Source of the DNA: Thermodesulfovibrio sp.
GTDB lineage: Bacteria; Nitrospirota; Thermodesulfovibrionia; Thermodesulfovibrionales; Thermodesulfovibrionaceae
Assembly (NCBI GenBank): GCA_026415595.1
Contig: JAOAGU010000001.1
Coordinates: 1 to 43,765, forward strand
Direction of reading: 5' to 3'
Length of the DNA stretch: 43,765 nucleotides
The translations under genes and the position numbers were made by a program. Shown in pieces: positions 7,729 to 16,524 of the stretch. Under the pieces are notes generated by a model that saw nothing but the letters and a program-made list of their open reading frames with translations, did not search any database and was not told where the DNA came from. How positions within the stretch are numbered: position 1 is the first letter of the stretch; the number at the start of each line of letters is the position of its first letter.

Positions 7729-10143
7729 CTATATATCTTTTTTCTCATTTTCTTTTTCTTTATCTTTTTTCTTCAATAACTCTGACATTTCATCGAGCTT
7801 TTTCATTACAAAATAATTAATCGTGCCCTCAGGATATGTTCCATCTGGCTGGAGTTCACCTGCTTTCATGTCTGTTAATATTTCAAGCCCTTCCTCTGCA
7901 TATTCAATAGCGTATATATGGAATTTGCCCTCATCAATTGCTTTTTGTATTTCCTCTTTGAGCATAAGATGTTTAATATTCCTCTTAGGGATTATTACTC
8001 CATGACTTCCATCGAGCCCACGGATTTTACAGAGTTCAAAAAATCCTTCAATCTTTTCGTTTATTCCGCCAACTGGTTGAACTTCACCTTTCTGGTCCAT
8101 TGACCCAGTTACTGCTATGTTTTGCTTAAGCGGAATCTCTGCGATGCTACTCAGAAGTGCATAAAGTTCAGCACATGTTGCACTATCACCTTCTATCATT
8201 TCATAGAGTTGTTCAAATGTTAGCGATGCACTAAGGGTTATTGGTTTTTTTATAGCATATTTACTCCAGAGATAACTTGACAGAATCATTATTGCCTTTT
8301 CATGGATTTTCCCGGACATTTTTGTTTCTCTCTCTATATTGACAATGCCTGCCTTACCTAAATAAACCCTTGCAGTGATTCGAGAGGGTTTACCGAAACT
8401 GTAATCACCAAGGTCAAGCACTGCAAGTCCGTTAATCTGTCCTACTTTGCTTCCTGAGCTTTCAACAATTAGCACATCCTCAAGAATAAGTTCTCTTAAT
8501 TTTTCCTCTATGCTCGATGATCTGTAAACTTTTTGCTCGAGTGCATTAATTACGTGTTTGGATTCAACAACATTTTTACCATCTTTTTTAGCCCAGTAGT
8601 GGGATTCTCTTATTAGGTCTGCAATGGAACTAAATTGAGTTGAAAGCTTTTCCTGATGTTCTGCAAGTCTTGAGCCATATTCCACAATCTTTGCAACAGC
8701 AGAGCGGTGGAACGGTAAAAGATCCTCTTCTTTCTGGCAGAGAGAGATAAATTGGGCATATTTTGTAATGTTTTCTTGATTTCTTGGCATTCTGATATCA
8801 AAATCAGCTTTTACTTTAAAGAGTTCTTTATATTCGTCGTCATAGTTATAGAGCAAATAATAAAGAAAAGGTGTACCTGTAAGGATTACCTTTACATTAA
8901 GTGGAATTGGTTCAGGTCTTAAAGTAGAAGTTGTTATGAGCCTGTATTGTTCCCATACATCTTCAATCCTAATTTCTTTATTTCTAAGTGCTCTTTTAAG
9001 TGAATCATAAGAGAATAAATTTTTTAATAAGGCTAAAGCATCTATGACAATGTATCCACCATTTGCTTTGTGAAGTGAGCCCGCTTTTATCATGGTGAAA
9101 TCTGTAATAGCCATCCCATATTGAATTTTATATTCAATGCTTCCGAAAAGATTTAGATAAGTAGGATTTGGCTCATATAGAACAGGTGCGCCTTCTGTAG
9201 CAGAGTTATCAACGAGAATGTTGACAGTATATTTTACAAAAGAAACGTCTCGCGGTATTTTCATAAATGGAGGTATAGGAGGTGTTACCTCTTCCTGAAT
9301 CTTAAAATCCTGAAGATTATTGAGAATATCTTCTTTTACAGCATCAAGATATTGAATAATTTTTTCATTAAAAGAATACCGACTTTTTAACTCCTCTATA
9401 GGCTGTTCTATTACATCAAGAGCGATCTGTCTCTCTAACTTTACAAGCATTTCTTTGACCATTTTATCTGCTTCACGAACAGCTCTTACCACATCATCAA
9501 GTTTTTCTTGAAGCATCTTCCCAATTTCATCAATTCGTTTTCTTGTGTCAAGATCAAGAGCCTGGAATTCTTCTTCTGTAAGAGGTTCTCCATCTCTTTT
9601 TATGGGAACAATTATAAGTCCTGCCAAAGCTTTTCTGATGGCAAAACCTTTATTTCTTGCTTCTTCTTCTATGGCTGAAAACCATTCCTTTTGTTTTTGC
9701 TGAAACTCCTCAAGTATTTTATTCCTCTGTTTGTCATACTCCTTTGATTCAAAAGCCTTTGGAATCTCTGTTTTAAGAGTATTTATAAGATTTCCCATGT
9801 CATTTTGGAACTCCTTAGCTTTTCCTGCGGGAAGACTTACTGCTATTGGATTGTCAGGTTTTTTAAAGTTATAAAGATAACACCAGTCAGGAGGTATAGG
9901 TTCATTTTTAACTTTTTCTGAAAGAAGAGTCCTGATAGCACGCATCTTGCCCGTACCTTGAGCACCTAAGGCATATATATTAAAACCTTTTGCAGGTAGA
10001 TTTAATCCAAAATCAAGTGCAGCAATGGCTCTGTCCTGTCCAATTGTGCCTGTAAGAGGTTTTTCATCAAGGGTTGTTTCAAATTTAAAAGTATATTCAT
10101 CACATTTTTTATATACGTCTTGAGATGTTAACTTTAATATCAT
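7729..10143 (-). CDS. Lon-family ATP-dependent protease (AAA_32 / S16 type)
   Basis: 804 residues. Walker A is GAQGTGK near residues 60-66, followed by a long charged coiled-coil insertion (about 130-290), then the AAA core. The C-terminal S16 protease domain has the catalytic dyad Ser654 in EGDSA and Lys697 in NEKIEGF, spaced 43 residues as in E. coli Lon. This is the unassigned Lon-like group related to E. coli YcbZ, not classical LonA: it lacks the LonA N-terminal domain. Likely a cytosolic protein-quality protease, in keeping with the chaperone genes nearby. The ATG has AAGGAGG upstream. Confidence 0.93.
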   Translation of the reverse strand: MILKLTSQDVYKKCDEYTFKFETTLDEKPLTGTIGQDRAIAALDFGLNLPAKGFNIYALGAQGTGKMRAIRTLLSEKVKNEPIPPDWCYLYNFKKPDNPIAVSLPAGKAKEFQNDMGNLINTLKTEIPKAFESKEYDKQRNKILEEFQQKQKEWFSAIEEEARNKGFAIRKALAGLIIVPIKRDGEPLTEEEFQALDLDTRKRIDEIGKMLQEKLDDVVRAVREADKMVKEMLVKLERQIALDVIEQPIEELKSRYSFNEKIIQYLDAVKEDILNNLQDFKIQEEVTPPIPPFMKIPRDVSFVKYTVNILVDNSATEGAPVLYEPNPTYLNLFGSIEYKIQYGMAITDFTMIKAGSLHKANGGYIVIDALALLKNLFSYDSLKRALRNKEIRIEDVWEQYRLITTSTLRPEPIPLNVKVILTGTPFLYYLLYNYDDEYKELFKVKADFDIRMPRNQENITKYAQFISLCQKEEDLLPFHRSAVAKIVEYGSRLAEHQEKLSTQFSSIADLIRESHYWAKKDGKNVVESKHVINALEQKVYRSSSIEEKLRELILEDVLIVESSGSKVGQINGLAVLDLGDYSFGKPSRITARVYLGKAGIVNIERETKMSGKIHEKAIMILSSYLWSKYAIKKPITLSASLTFEQLYEMIEGDSATCAELYALLSSIAEIPLKQNIAVTGSMDQKGEVQPVGGINEKIEGFFELCKIRGLDGSHGVIIPKRNIKHLMLKEEIQKAIDEGKFHIYAIEYAEEGLEILTDMKAGELQPDGTYPEGTINYFVMKKLDEMSELLKKKDKEKENEKKDI

Positions 10144-10168
10144 TTTTACCTCCTTGAAAAGTTTTTTT

Positions 10169-10174
10169 ATTATA
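10169..10174 (-). promoter_or_regulatory. -10 box of the Lon-like protease gene
   Basis: TATAAT on the minus strand, 25 nt before the ATG, leaving room for the AAGGAGG site. No good -35 hexamer lies at 16-18 nt, and no CIRCE is present. Confidence 0.4.
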
Positions 10175-10214
10175 ACACTTTATAATTAGGAATTAGGAAA
10201 ATATCTTAGCTTCA

Positions 10215-10244
10215 TTGACAAAATAATTTATTAAGTATTAAGAT
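10215..10244 (+). promoter_or_regulatory. Promoter of trxA
   Basis: Perfect -35 TTGACA (10215-10220), 18-nt spacer and TAAGAT (10239-10244). It lies about 40 nt before the trxA ATG in the divergent region shared with the Lon-like gene. Confidence 0.5.
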
Positions 10245-10286
10245 TTATTTTTAAAACTATGATTTTCCAAAATATTGGAGGTGATA

Positions 10287-10619
10287 ATGGCAGAAGGAAT
10301 TTTAGAGTTAACAACTTCTTCATGGGAAAGAGAAGTATTGAATTCAAAGGGTATAGTAATGGTGGATTTCTGGGCACCATGGTGTGGACCTTGTAGAATT
10401 ATAGCTCCTACCATTGAAGAGCTTGCAAAGGAATATTTAGGAAAGATTAAGATAGGCAAACTTAATACTGATGAAAATCCTGAAGTAGCCTCACGATATG
10501 GAATAATGGGTATCCCAACTATAATGTTTTTCAAGGATGGGCAGAGAGTAGATCAGATAGTGGGCGTTGTACCTAAGTCTACTTTGAAGAGCAAGTTAGA
10601 CAAACTTCTTAGCATATAA
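10287..10619 (+). CDS. trxA: Thioredoxin
   Basis: 110 residues from ATG 10287. GGAGGTG at 10277-10283 is its ribosome binding site, so an in-frame TTG at 10275 is too early. The active site WCGPC sits in DFWAPWCGPCR, and the cis-Pro is in MGIPTIMFF. No signal peptide: a cytosolic thiol-disulfide reductase. The periplasmic thioredoxin-like gene begins 3 nt after its stop, so the two are co-transcribed. Confidence 0.96.
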   Translation: MAEGILELTTSSWEREVLNSKGIVMVDFWAPWCGPCRIIAPTIEELAKEYLGKIKIGKLNTDENPEVASRYGIMGIPTIMFFKDGQRVDQIVGVVPKSTLKSKLDKLLSI

Positions 10620-10622
10620 ATT

Positions 10623-11132
10623 GTGAAAAAATTTATATTCTCCTTTTTCCTGTTTTTTCTTATTTTTTTAGATGAAGGGCAGGGAGCATTAAAGAAAGGT
10701 GACCTTGCCCCTGATTTTAACATAATAGGAATTGATGGTTATTCCTCAAATATTTATCAATTCAAGAGTAAGGTTATTTTAGTAGAATTTCTTTCAAAAA
10801 AATGTTTTGCTTGTGATATGGTTATTCCTGATATAAATCGTTTAAGAGAAAAGTTTTCTAATGAGCAATTGGTGATAATAGGCGTGCTATTTAGTGATGA
10901 GATATCAAATCTTGCAGAATTATATGACTTTTCAAAGGATAGAGGGATAAAATATCCCGTTTATTTTACAGATATTAAATATAAAAAGCTTTATAATGTT
11001 TTTGGTTTTCCAAATTTTTTTATCCTTAATGAAAAAAAACAGATAATCCAGATATACAGAGGGATCACAAGTGATACCTTTGGACTTTTAAATAGCGAGA
11101 TTGAAAAAGTTCTTAAAAAAGGGGGGAAATAG
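10623..11132 (+). CDS. TlpA/ResA-like periplasmic thioredoxin-fold protein
   Basis: 169 residues from a GTG with no strong ribosome binding site, probably coupled to trxA. Residues 1-21 form a signal peptide or anchor ending near GQGA. The mature part begins LKKGDLAPDF, typical of the AhpC/TSA-Redoxin group, and carries the redox motif CFAC (Cys61, Cys64) in place of the commoner CxPC; FGFPNFFIL supplies the cis-Pro loop. It likely reduces or exchanges disulfides in the periplasm, for example in cytochrome c maturation; the target is not shown by the sequence. Its stop abuts the ffh start. Confidence 0.82.
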   Translation: MKKFIFSFFLFFLIFLDEGQGALKKGDLAPDFNIIGIDGYSSNIYQFKSKVILVEFLSKKCFACDMVIPDINRLREKFSNEQLVIIGVLFSDEISNLAELYDFSKDRGIKYPVYFTDIKYKKLYNVFGFPNFFILNEKKQIIQIYRGITSDTFGLLNSEIEKVLKKGGK

Positions 11133-12455
11133 GTGTTTGAAGCTTTATCAGATAAATTAGAATCTATATTTAAAAAACTCAAAGGAAAGGGAATTCTCAA
11201 AGAAGAAGACGTTGATGCTGCATTAAAGGAAATAAGAATTGCTCTTTTAGAAGCAGATGTTAATTTTAAGGTAGTAAAGTCTTTTATTGATAGAGTTAGA
11301 CAGAAGGCAATAGGAAAGGAAATTCTTGAGAGCCTCTCTCCAGCTCAACAGGTTATAAAAATCGTATATGATGAACTTTGTGAGCTACTTGGTGGAAGTA
11401 GTTCAAAAATTTCATTAAATCCTAATCCACCTACAGTTTTGATGATGGTTGGATTGCATGGTTCTGGAAAGACCACAACTGCTGCTAAGCTTGCAAAAAT
11501 TTTCAAAAAAGAAGGAAGACGTCCTATGCTTGTTGCAGCAGACCTGCAAAGACCTGCAGCAATTGAGCAGCTTGTAAAACTTGGTAAGATAATGGATGTT
11601 AAGGTTTTTCATTCATACGAGATAAAAGACCCGAGAACTCTATGTAAAGAAGCCCTAAAGACTGCAAAAATAGATAGAATGGACCCTGTAATAGTTGATA
11701 CTGCTGGTAGAATGCATGTGGATGATGAGCTTATGAATGAGTTAAAGGATGTGAGAGAAATTCTTCAGCCTAAGGAAGTCTTATTTGTAGCAGATGCTAT
11801 GACAGGGCAAGATGCAGTAAACATCGCAAAAAGTTTTAATGAAAAAATAGGTATAGATGGAGTAATTCTTACAAAGATGGATGGAGATGCAAGGGGTGGA
11901 GCTGCTCTCTCAATCAAAGAGGTTACAGGGAAGCCCATAAAATTAATAGGAACTGGAGAAAAAATAGACGCTCTTGAGGAATTTCATCCAGATAGAATAG
12001 CAAAAAGAATACTTGGCATGGGTGATGTTCTTTCTTTAATTGAACAAGCACAAAAAGCTTTTGATCAGAAGGAAGCAGAAAAACTTAAAGAAAAAATTGA
12101 CAAGGAAAGTTTTACTTTTGATGATCTAAAAGAACAGATCAGAAAAATGAAAAAAATGGGTCCACTTGAACATATACTTTCTATGCTTCCTGGAGCCAAT
12201 AAAATATTGAAAGATATAAAAATTGACGAAAAAGAGTTTGTAAGAGTTGAGGCAATTATAAACTCCATGACCCCTGAGGAAAGAAAAAATCCTAAAATTA
12301 TTAATGCAAGTAGAAGAATAAGAATAGCTAAAGGAAGCGGTACCACTGTTACAGATGTAAATAGACTCATCAAGCAGTTTAATGAAATGAAGAAAATGAT
12401 GAAAAAAATGAAGCATGGTAAGGGATTTAAGTTGCCAAAAATCTTCCCTTTCTAA
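11133..12455 (+). CDS. ffh: Signal recognition particle protein Ffh
   Basis: 440 residues from a GTG; a G-run at 11121-11126 serves as ribosome binding site. N domain (1-95), then the GTPase domain with GLHGSGKT (107-114), DTAGRM and TKMDGDARGG, then the Met-rich M domain (about 300-435) ending in a Lys/Met-rich stretch that binds SRP RNA and signal peptides. It directs nascent inner-membrane proteins to FtsY. I see no SRP RNA gene next to it. Confidence 0.97.
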   Translation: MFEALSDKLESIFKKLKGKGILKEEDVDAALKEIRIALLEADVNFKVVKSFIDRVRQKAIGKEILESLSPAQQVIKIVYDELCELLGGSSSKISLNPNPPTVLMMVGLHGSGKTTTAAKLAKIFKKEGRRPMLVAADLQRPAAIEQLVKLGKIMDVKVFHSYEIKDPRTLCKEALKTAKIDRMDPVIVDTAGRMHVDDELMNELKDVREILQPKEVLFVADAMTGQDAVNIAKSFNEKIGIDGVILTKMDGDARGGAALSIKEVTGKPIKLIGTGEKIDALEEFHPDRIAKRILGMGDVLSLIEQAQKAFDQKEAEKLKEKIDKESFTFDDLKEQIRKMKKMGPLEHILSMLPGANKILKDIKIDEKEFVRVEAIINSMTPEERKNPKIINASRRIRIAKGSGTTVTDVNRLIKQFNEMKKMMKKMKHGKGFKLPKIFPF

Positions 12456-12599
12456 GTTTTATTTTTTTATCGCTGCAAATAGTGAGATAAATATATTTAT
12501 AATTTGGAATAATACCTTAAAAAAGAGAGAAAAAAATAGAAAAAAGTAAATATTTGCCAATTTTAGCCATAAAAAAGCAATATGTTTTAATTTTAGCTC
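12456..12599. other. AT-rich spacer between ffh and the groES promoter
   Basis: About 140 bp of A/T-rich sequence with no open frame, no hairpin followed by T residues, and no recognised RNA gene. Confidence 0.5.
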
Positions 12600-12629
12600 T
12601 TGCTTAGAAATTCAAAATCCAGTTATATT
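12600..12629 (+). promoter_or_regulatory. Promoter of groES-groEL
   Basis: TTGCTT (12600-12605), 18-nt spacer, TATATT (12624-12629). The -10 box overlaps the left arm of the CIRCE-like operator, which is the usual geometry for HrcA control. Confidence 0.55.
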
Positions 12630-12654
12630 AGCACTCAATAGGGTTAGTTGCTAA
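12628..12654 (+). promoter_or_regulatory. Degenerate CIRCE operator of groES-groEL
   Basis: TTAGCACTC is a perfect left arm; after exactly 9 nt comes AGTTGCTAA, a right arm with three mismatches to GAGTGCTAA. Position over the -10 box and the conserved 9-9-9 spacing support function, probably with weaker HrcA binding than the hrcA copy. Confidence 0.75.
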
Positions 12655-12685
12655 TAATCAAAAAATCTAATAAAAGGAGGAGGCT

Positions 12686-12952
12686 ATGAAGATTAAACCA
12701 CTCAAGGACAGAGTTGTTGTGAAGTATTCTTCAGAGGAACTTGAAAAAACCCCAGGTGGAATCTATGTCCCGGATGTAGCCAAAGAGAAGCCGCAGAAGG
12801 GAACTGTTATTGAAATTGGTTCAGAGGTAAAAGAGGTAAAAGTTGGAGATACTGTTCTTTTTGACAAGTATGCAGGTTCTAAAATTAAAGTTGATGATGT
12901 AGAGTATTTAATCATCAAAGAAGAAGAAATTCTCGGTATTGTGGAAAAATAA
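12686..12952 (+). CDS. groES: Co-chaperonin GroES
   Basis: 88 residues, slightly shorter than the usual 94-97. It begins IKPLKDRVVVK, has the GroEL-binding mobile loop around TPGGIYVPD, and ends with EEILGIVEK. It caps the GroEL ring during folding. Its AGGAGG is well placed. The short length reflects a trimmed middle, not a missing end. It is 24 nt upstream of groEL and under the CIRCE-like operator. Confidence 0.97.
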   Translation: MKIKPLKDRVVVKYSSEELEKTPGGIYVPDVAKEKPQKGTVIEIGSEVKEVKVGDTVLFDKYAGSKIKVDDVEYLIIKEEEILGIVEK

Positions 12953-12976
12953 AAAGTTTGAAAAGGAGGGTATGAT

Positions 12977-14602
12977 ATGGCAGCAAAGCAGTTAATATTT
13001 GGTGATGGAGCAAGACAGGCTGTATTAAGAGGTATAACAATTCTTACAGACGCTGTAAAAGCAACATTGGGACCAAGAGGAAGGAATGTTGTTATTGACA
13101 GGAAATTTGGCTCTCCCAATGTAACAAAAGATGGAGTGACTGTTGCAAAGGAAATAGAACTCAAAGAACCCTTTGAAAACATGGGTGCTCAGCTTGTTCG
13201 TGAAGTTGCCTCAAAAACCTCAGACGTAGCAGGTGACGGAACAACTACTGCTACTGTACTTGCTTATGCAATTTATAAGGAAGGACTTAAATATGTCTCT
13301 GCTGGAGCTAACTCAATGGATCTGAAGAGAGGAATTGATAAAGCAGTTGAAGCAGTAGTAGAAGAGCTCAAAAAAATATCAAAACCTGTTGTAAATAAGA
13401 AAGAGATTGCACAGGTTGGAACCATTTCAGCAAACAATGATTCTTCAATCGGCGAACTCATTGCAGAAGCTATGGATAAGGTTGGTAAGGATGGCGTAAT
13501 AACCGTTGAGGAAGCAAAAGGAATGGCTACAACCCTTGATATTGTTGAGGGAATGCAGTTTGACCGTGGTTATATTTCACCTTATTTTATCACGGATCCA
13601 GAGAGACTTGAGTGTGTTCTTGAGGATACCTTTGTTTTGATTCATGACAAGAAAATTTCAAGCATGAAAGACCTTCTTTCCATTCTTGAGCAGATCGCAA
13701 GAATGGGAAGACCACTTCTTATTATTGCAGAGGATGTTGAAGGTGAAGCTCTTGCTACATTAGTAGTAAACAAGCTTCGCGGAGTTCTTCAAGTTTGCGC
13801 TGTTAAAGCTCCTGGCTTTGGAGAGAGAAGAAAGGCTATGCTTGAGGATATTGCCATACTCACAGGTGGTACAGTAATATCTGAGGATATAGGTCTTAAG
13901 CTTGAAAATATAAAAATAGAAGACCTTGGCAGAGCAAAAAAGATTATTATTGATAAGGACAATACAACAATTGTTGAAGGTGCAGGAGACCCACAGAAAA
14001 TTCAGGCAAGAATCAAACAGATAAAGGTTCAGATTGATGAGACCACATCAGACTATGACAGAGAAAAACTTCAGGAACGCCTTGCAAAACTTGCAGGTGG
14101 AGTGGCAAGAATCAATGTTGGTGCTGCTACTGAATCTGAAATGAAGGAAAAGAAAGCAAGAGTTGAAGATGCTTTAAATGCAACCAGAGCTGCAGTTGAG
14201 GAAGGAATTGTTCCTGGTGGTGGAGTAGCTCTTCTCAGATGTCAAAAAGCACTAAAAGGTCTTAAGCTTGAAAACCATGACCAGCAACTTGGTGTTGATA
14301 TTATAAAGAAAGCACTTGAAGAGCCAATAAAACAGATTATTGCTAATGCAGGTGTTGAGGCTACATTAATTGTTGAAAAAGTAAAGGAAAGTAAGAACAT
14401 CAACTACGGATATGATGCCTATGTAGAAAAATTTGTAGACATGATGGAAGCTGGTATCATTGACCCAACCAAAGTTACAAGAATAGCTCTTCAGAATGCT
14501 GCTTCAGTTGCTGGACTCATGCTTACCACAGAAGTTTTGGTAGCAGAGATGCCTGAAGAGGAAAAGAAAACACCGATGCCTTCACCTCCTGACATGTACT
14601 AA
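12977..14602 (+). CDS. groEL: Chaperonin GroEL
   Basis: 541 residues. It shows KATLGPRGRNVV, the ATP-binding DVAGDGTTTAT, apical-domain residues, VEEGIVPGGGVALL and the C-terminal equatorial domain. It forms the tetradecameric folding chamber with GroES. The start at 12977 follows AAGGAGGG; an upstream ATG at 12972 is out of frame. The C-terminus ends KTPMPSPPDMY, without the GGM repeats that line the cavity floor in most GroELs. A strong terminator follows. Confidence 0.98.
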   Translation: MAAKQLIFGDGARQAVLRGITILTDAVKATLGPRGRNVVIDRKFGSPNVTKDGVTVAKEIELKEPFENMGAQLVREVASKTSDVAGDGTTTATVLAYAIYKEGLKYVSAGANSMDLKRGIDKAVEAVVEELKKISKPVVNKKEIAQVGTISANNDSSIGELIAEAMDKVGKDGVITVEEAKGMATTLDIVEGMQFDRGYISPYFITDPERLECVLEDTFVLIHDKKISSMKDLLSILEQIARMGRPLLIIAEDVEGEALATLVVNKLRGVLQVCAVKAPGFGERRKAMLEDIAILTGGTVISEDIGLKLENIKIEDLGRAKKIIIDKDNTTIVEGAGDPQKIQARIKQIKVQIDETTSDYDREKLQERLAKLAGGVARINVGAATESEMKEKKARVEDALNATRAAVEEGIVPGGGVALLRCQKALKGLKLENHDQQLGVDIIKKALEEPIKQIIANAGVEATLIVEKVKESKNINYGYDAYVEKFVDMMEAGIIDPTKVTRIALQNAASVAGLMLTTEVLVAEMPEEEKKTPMPSPPDMY

Positions 14603-14622
14603 TTATTTATAACAAAAAATTT

Positions 14623-14654
14623 AAAGGGCAGAGTCAGAACTCTGCCCTTTTTTT
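14623..14654 (+). terminator. Rho-independent terminator of groES-groEL
   Basis: Perfect 12-bp stem AAAGGGCAGAGT / ACTCTGCCCTTT with a CAGA tetraloop, followed by a run of T. It lies 20 nt after the groEL stop. Confidence 0.95.
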
Positions 14655-14697
14655 ATGTTATGATATATATAAAGTAAAAAATTTATATGGAGGACAG

Positions 14698-15141
14698 ATG
14701 AAGGTTATTCTTAAAGAGGATGTGCCCACCTTAGGAAAAGCAGGTCAAATTATTAATGTAAAAGACGGTTATGCAAGAAACTTTCTAATTCCAAGGGGTC
14801 TTGCTTTTGTAGCTGATGAAAAGAATATAAAGCTTTTAGAGTATCAAAAGAAAAAAATTGAAGAAGAAGCAAAGAAGAAGCGTCAAGATGCTGAATCAGT
14901 TGCTCTAAGACTCTCTGAGATTCAACTTACTATCAAAGCAAAGGCAGGTGAAGATCACAAGCTTTTTGGTTCAGTTACATCAAAAGATATAGCTGAAGCA
15001 TTGGAAAAGCAAGGATTTTCAATTGATAAAAAGCAGGTCAACATAGTAGAACCTATCAAAAGATTAGGAGAATACGAGGTGGAAGTAAAATTGCATTCAA
15101 ATATTATCACAAAAATTAAAGTAAATATTATAGCTGAGTAA
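14698..15141 (+). CDS. rplI: Large-subunit ribosomal protein L9 (bL9)
   Basis: 147 residues. The N-terminal 23S rRNA-binding domain begins MKVILKEDVPTLGKAGQ and contains KDGYARNFLIPRGLA, the L9 signature. A long connecting helix (about 45-75) and a C-terminal domain with LFGSVTSKDIAEAL follow. A GGAGG site precedes the ATG. It is first in a long rightward run; its stop shares one base with the dnaB start. Confidence 0.97.
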   Translation: MKVILKEDVPTLGKAGQIINVKDGYARNFLIPRGLAFVADEKNIKLLEYQKKKIEEEAKKKRQDAESVALRLSEIQLTIKAKAGEDHKLFGSVTSKDIAEALEKQGFSIDKKQVNIVEPIKRLGEYEVEVKLHSNIITKIKVNIIAE

Positions 15142-16523
15142 TGGCTTATTTAAAGAGCATAGAAACATCTATTGATAGGCTACCACCTCAAAGCCTGGAA
15201 GCTGAACAGGCTGTCTTAGGAGCAATAATTCTTGAGGGAGAGTCAATAACAAAGGCAATAGAAATATTGTCCCCAGAGGATTTTTATAGAGAAGCTCACA
15301 GAAAAATCTATAATTCCATGCTTGAGCTTTTTAATAAAAATGAACCTATAGACCTAATTACAATCACTGAACATCTGCGAGACAAAGGTGAACTGGAAGA
15401 AGTTGGAGGACTTCCCTATCTTAGCACTCTTGCTACAGTTGTACCTACTGCAGCCAATATAAGATATCATGCTAAGCTTGTTAGAGAAAAGGCACTTATG
15501 AGAGCAGTTATTCGTGCTTGCACAGAAATTGTAACAAAAGTTTATGAAGAACCAGAAGATGCTGAGGAAATGCTTGATTATGCCGAAAAGTTAATTTTTG
15601 AGATTTCAGAAAAAAGAACTAATACGAGCCTTTTCCAGATGAAAGAAGTTGTTAAGAGTACTCTTAAAATGATAGAGTCCATGTATGAAAGGAAGGCTGT
15701 TATAACAGGGATTCCTTCAGGATTCAAAGATTTAGATGAGCTTACAAGTGGATTTCAACCAGGAGATTTGATAATTATTGGTGGACGTCCAGGAATGGGA
15801 AAGACAGCCTTTTCTCTTAATATTGCTCAACACGTTAGTGTCGAGCTTGGAGAACCTGTTGCTTTCTTCAGTCTTGAGATGTCAAAAGAACAGATCGGCT
15901 TCAGGCTTTTTAGTTCTCTTGCCATGGTGAATGCATCTGCTTTGCGAAAAGGATTTATTGGTAAAAGAGATTGGGAAAGGGTAACTGAAGCTGCTGTTAA
16001 GTTAAGTGAAGCTCCTATTTATATAGATGATGCCTCACAAATGAGCGTTCTTGAGATAAGAGCAAAGGCAAGAAGGCTTAAAATGGAAAAAGGAAAATTA
16101 AGTCTTATAATAATAGACTATTTACAGCTTATGCGAAGCAGAACAGCATATGATAGAAGAGAGCAGGAAATATCTGAAATTTCTCGTTCTCTGAAAGCTA
16201 TGGCAAAAGAACTGAAAGTACCTGTGATTGCTCTTAGTCAGTTAAATCGTTCTGTAGAAAAGACCACAGATAGACGTCCTACTCTGGCTAATTTAAGAGA
16301 ATCTGGAGCAATAGAACAAGATGCAGATGTAATAATCTTTCTTTACAGGGATGAAGTTTATAACAAAAAAAATACAGCCAATAAAGGCAAAGCAGAAGTA
16401 ATAGTAGCAAAACAGAGAAACGGTCCTACTGATACTGTCTATCTGACATTTCTTAGTGACTATACACGTTTCCTTGATTTTACAGATAAATACATGGGAA
16501 CAGAAATAGAAGAGGACATGTAG
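15141..16523 (+). CDS. dnaB: Replicative DNA helicase DnaB
   Basis: 460 residues. The N-terminal domain starts PPQSLEAEQAVLGAI, the linker follows, and the RecA-like C-terminal domain has Walker A GGRPGMGKT (214-222), SLEMSKEQ, Walker B LIIIDYLQLM and ALSQLNRSVE. It is the ring helicase of the replication fork. The rplI-dnaB order is common in bacteria. The start overlaps the rplI stop by one base. No intein is seen. Confidence 0.97.
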   Translation: MAYLKSIETSIDRLPPQSLEAEQAVLGAIILEGESITKAIEILSPEDFYREAHRKIYNSMLELFNKNEPIDLITITEHLRDKGELEEVGGLPYLSTLATVVPTAANIRYHAKLVREKALMRAVIRACTEIVTKVYEEPEDAEEMLDYAEKLIFEISEKRTNTSLFQMKEVVKSTLKMIESMYERKAVITGIPSGFKDLDELTSGFQPGDLIIIGGRPGMGKTAFSLNIAQHVSVELGEPVAFFSLEMSKEQIGFRLFSSLAMVNASALRKGFIGKRDWERVTEAAVKLSEAPIYIDDASQMSVLEIRAKARRLKMEKGKLSLIIIDYLQLMRSRTAYDRREQEISEISRSLKAMAKELKVPVIALSQLNRSVEKTTDRRPTLANLRESGAIEQDADVIIFLYRDEVYNKKNTANKGKAEVIVAKQRNGPTDTVYLTFLSDYTRFLDFTDKYMGTEIEEDM

Positions 16524-16524
16524 T

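Noticed and set aside
10275..10286. Earlier TTG start for thioredoxin
   Set aside because: The ribosome binding site GGAGGTG lies within this extension, so the ATG at 10287 is the real start.
12456..12627. Possible SRP RNA gene after ffh
   Set aside because: The region is A/T-rich without the GC-paired helix 8 or a GGAA tetraloop hairpin that SRP RNA needs.
15418..15432. CIRCE half-site TTAGCACTC in dnaB
   Set aside because: There is no matching GAGTGCTAA arm 9 nt away; it is internal coding sequence.
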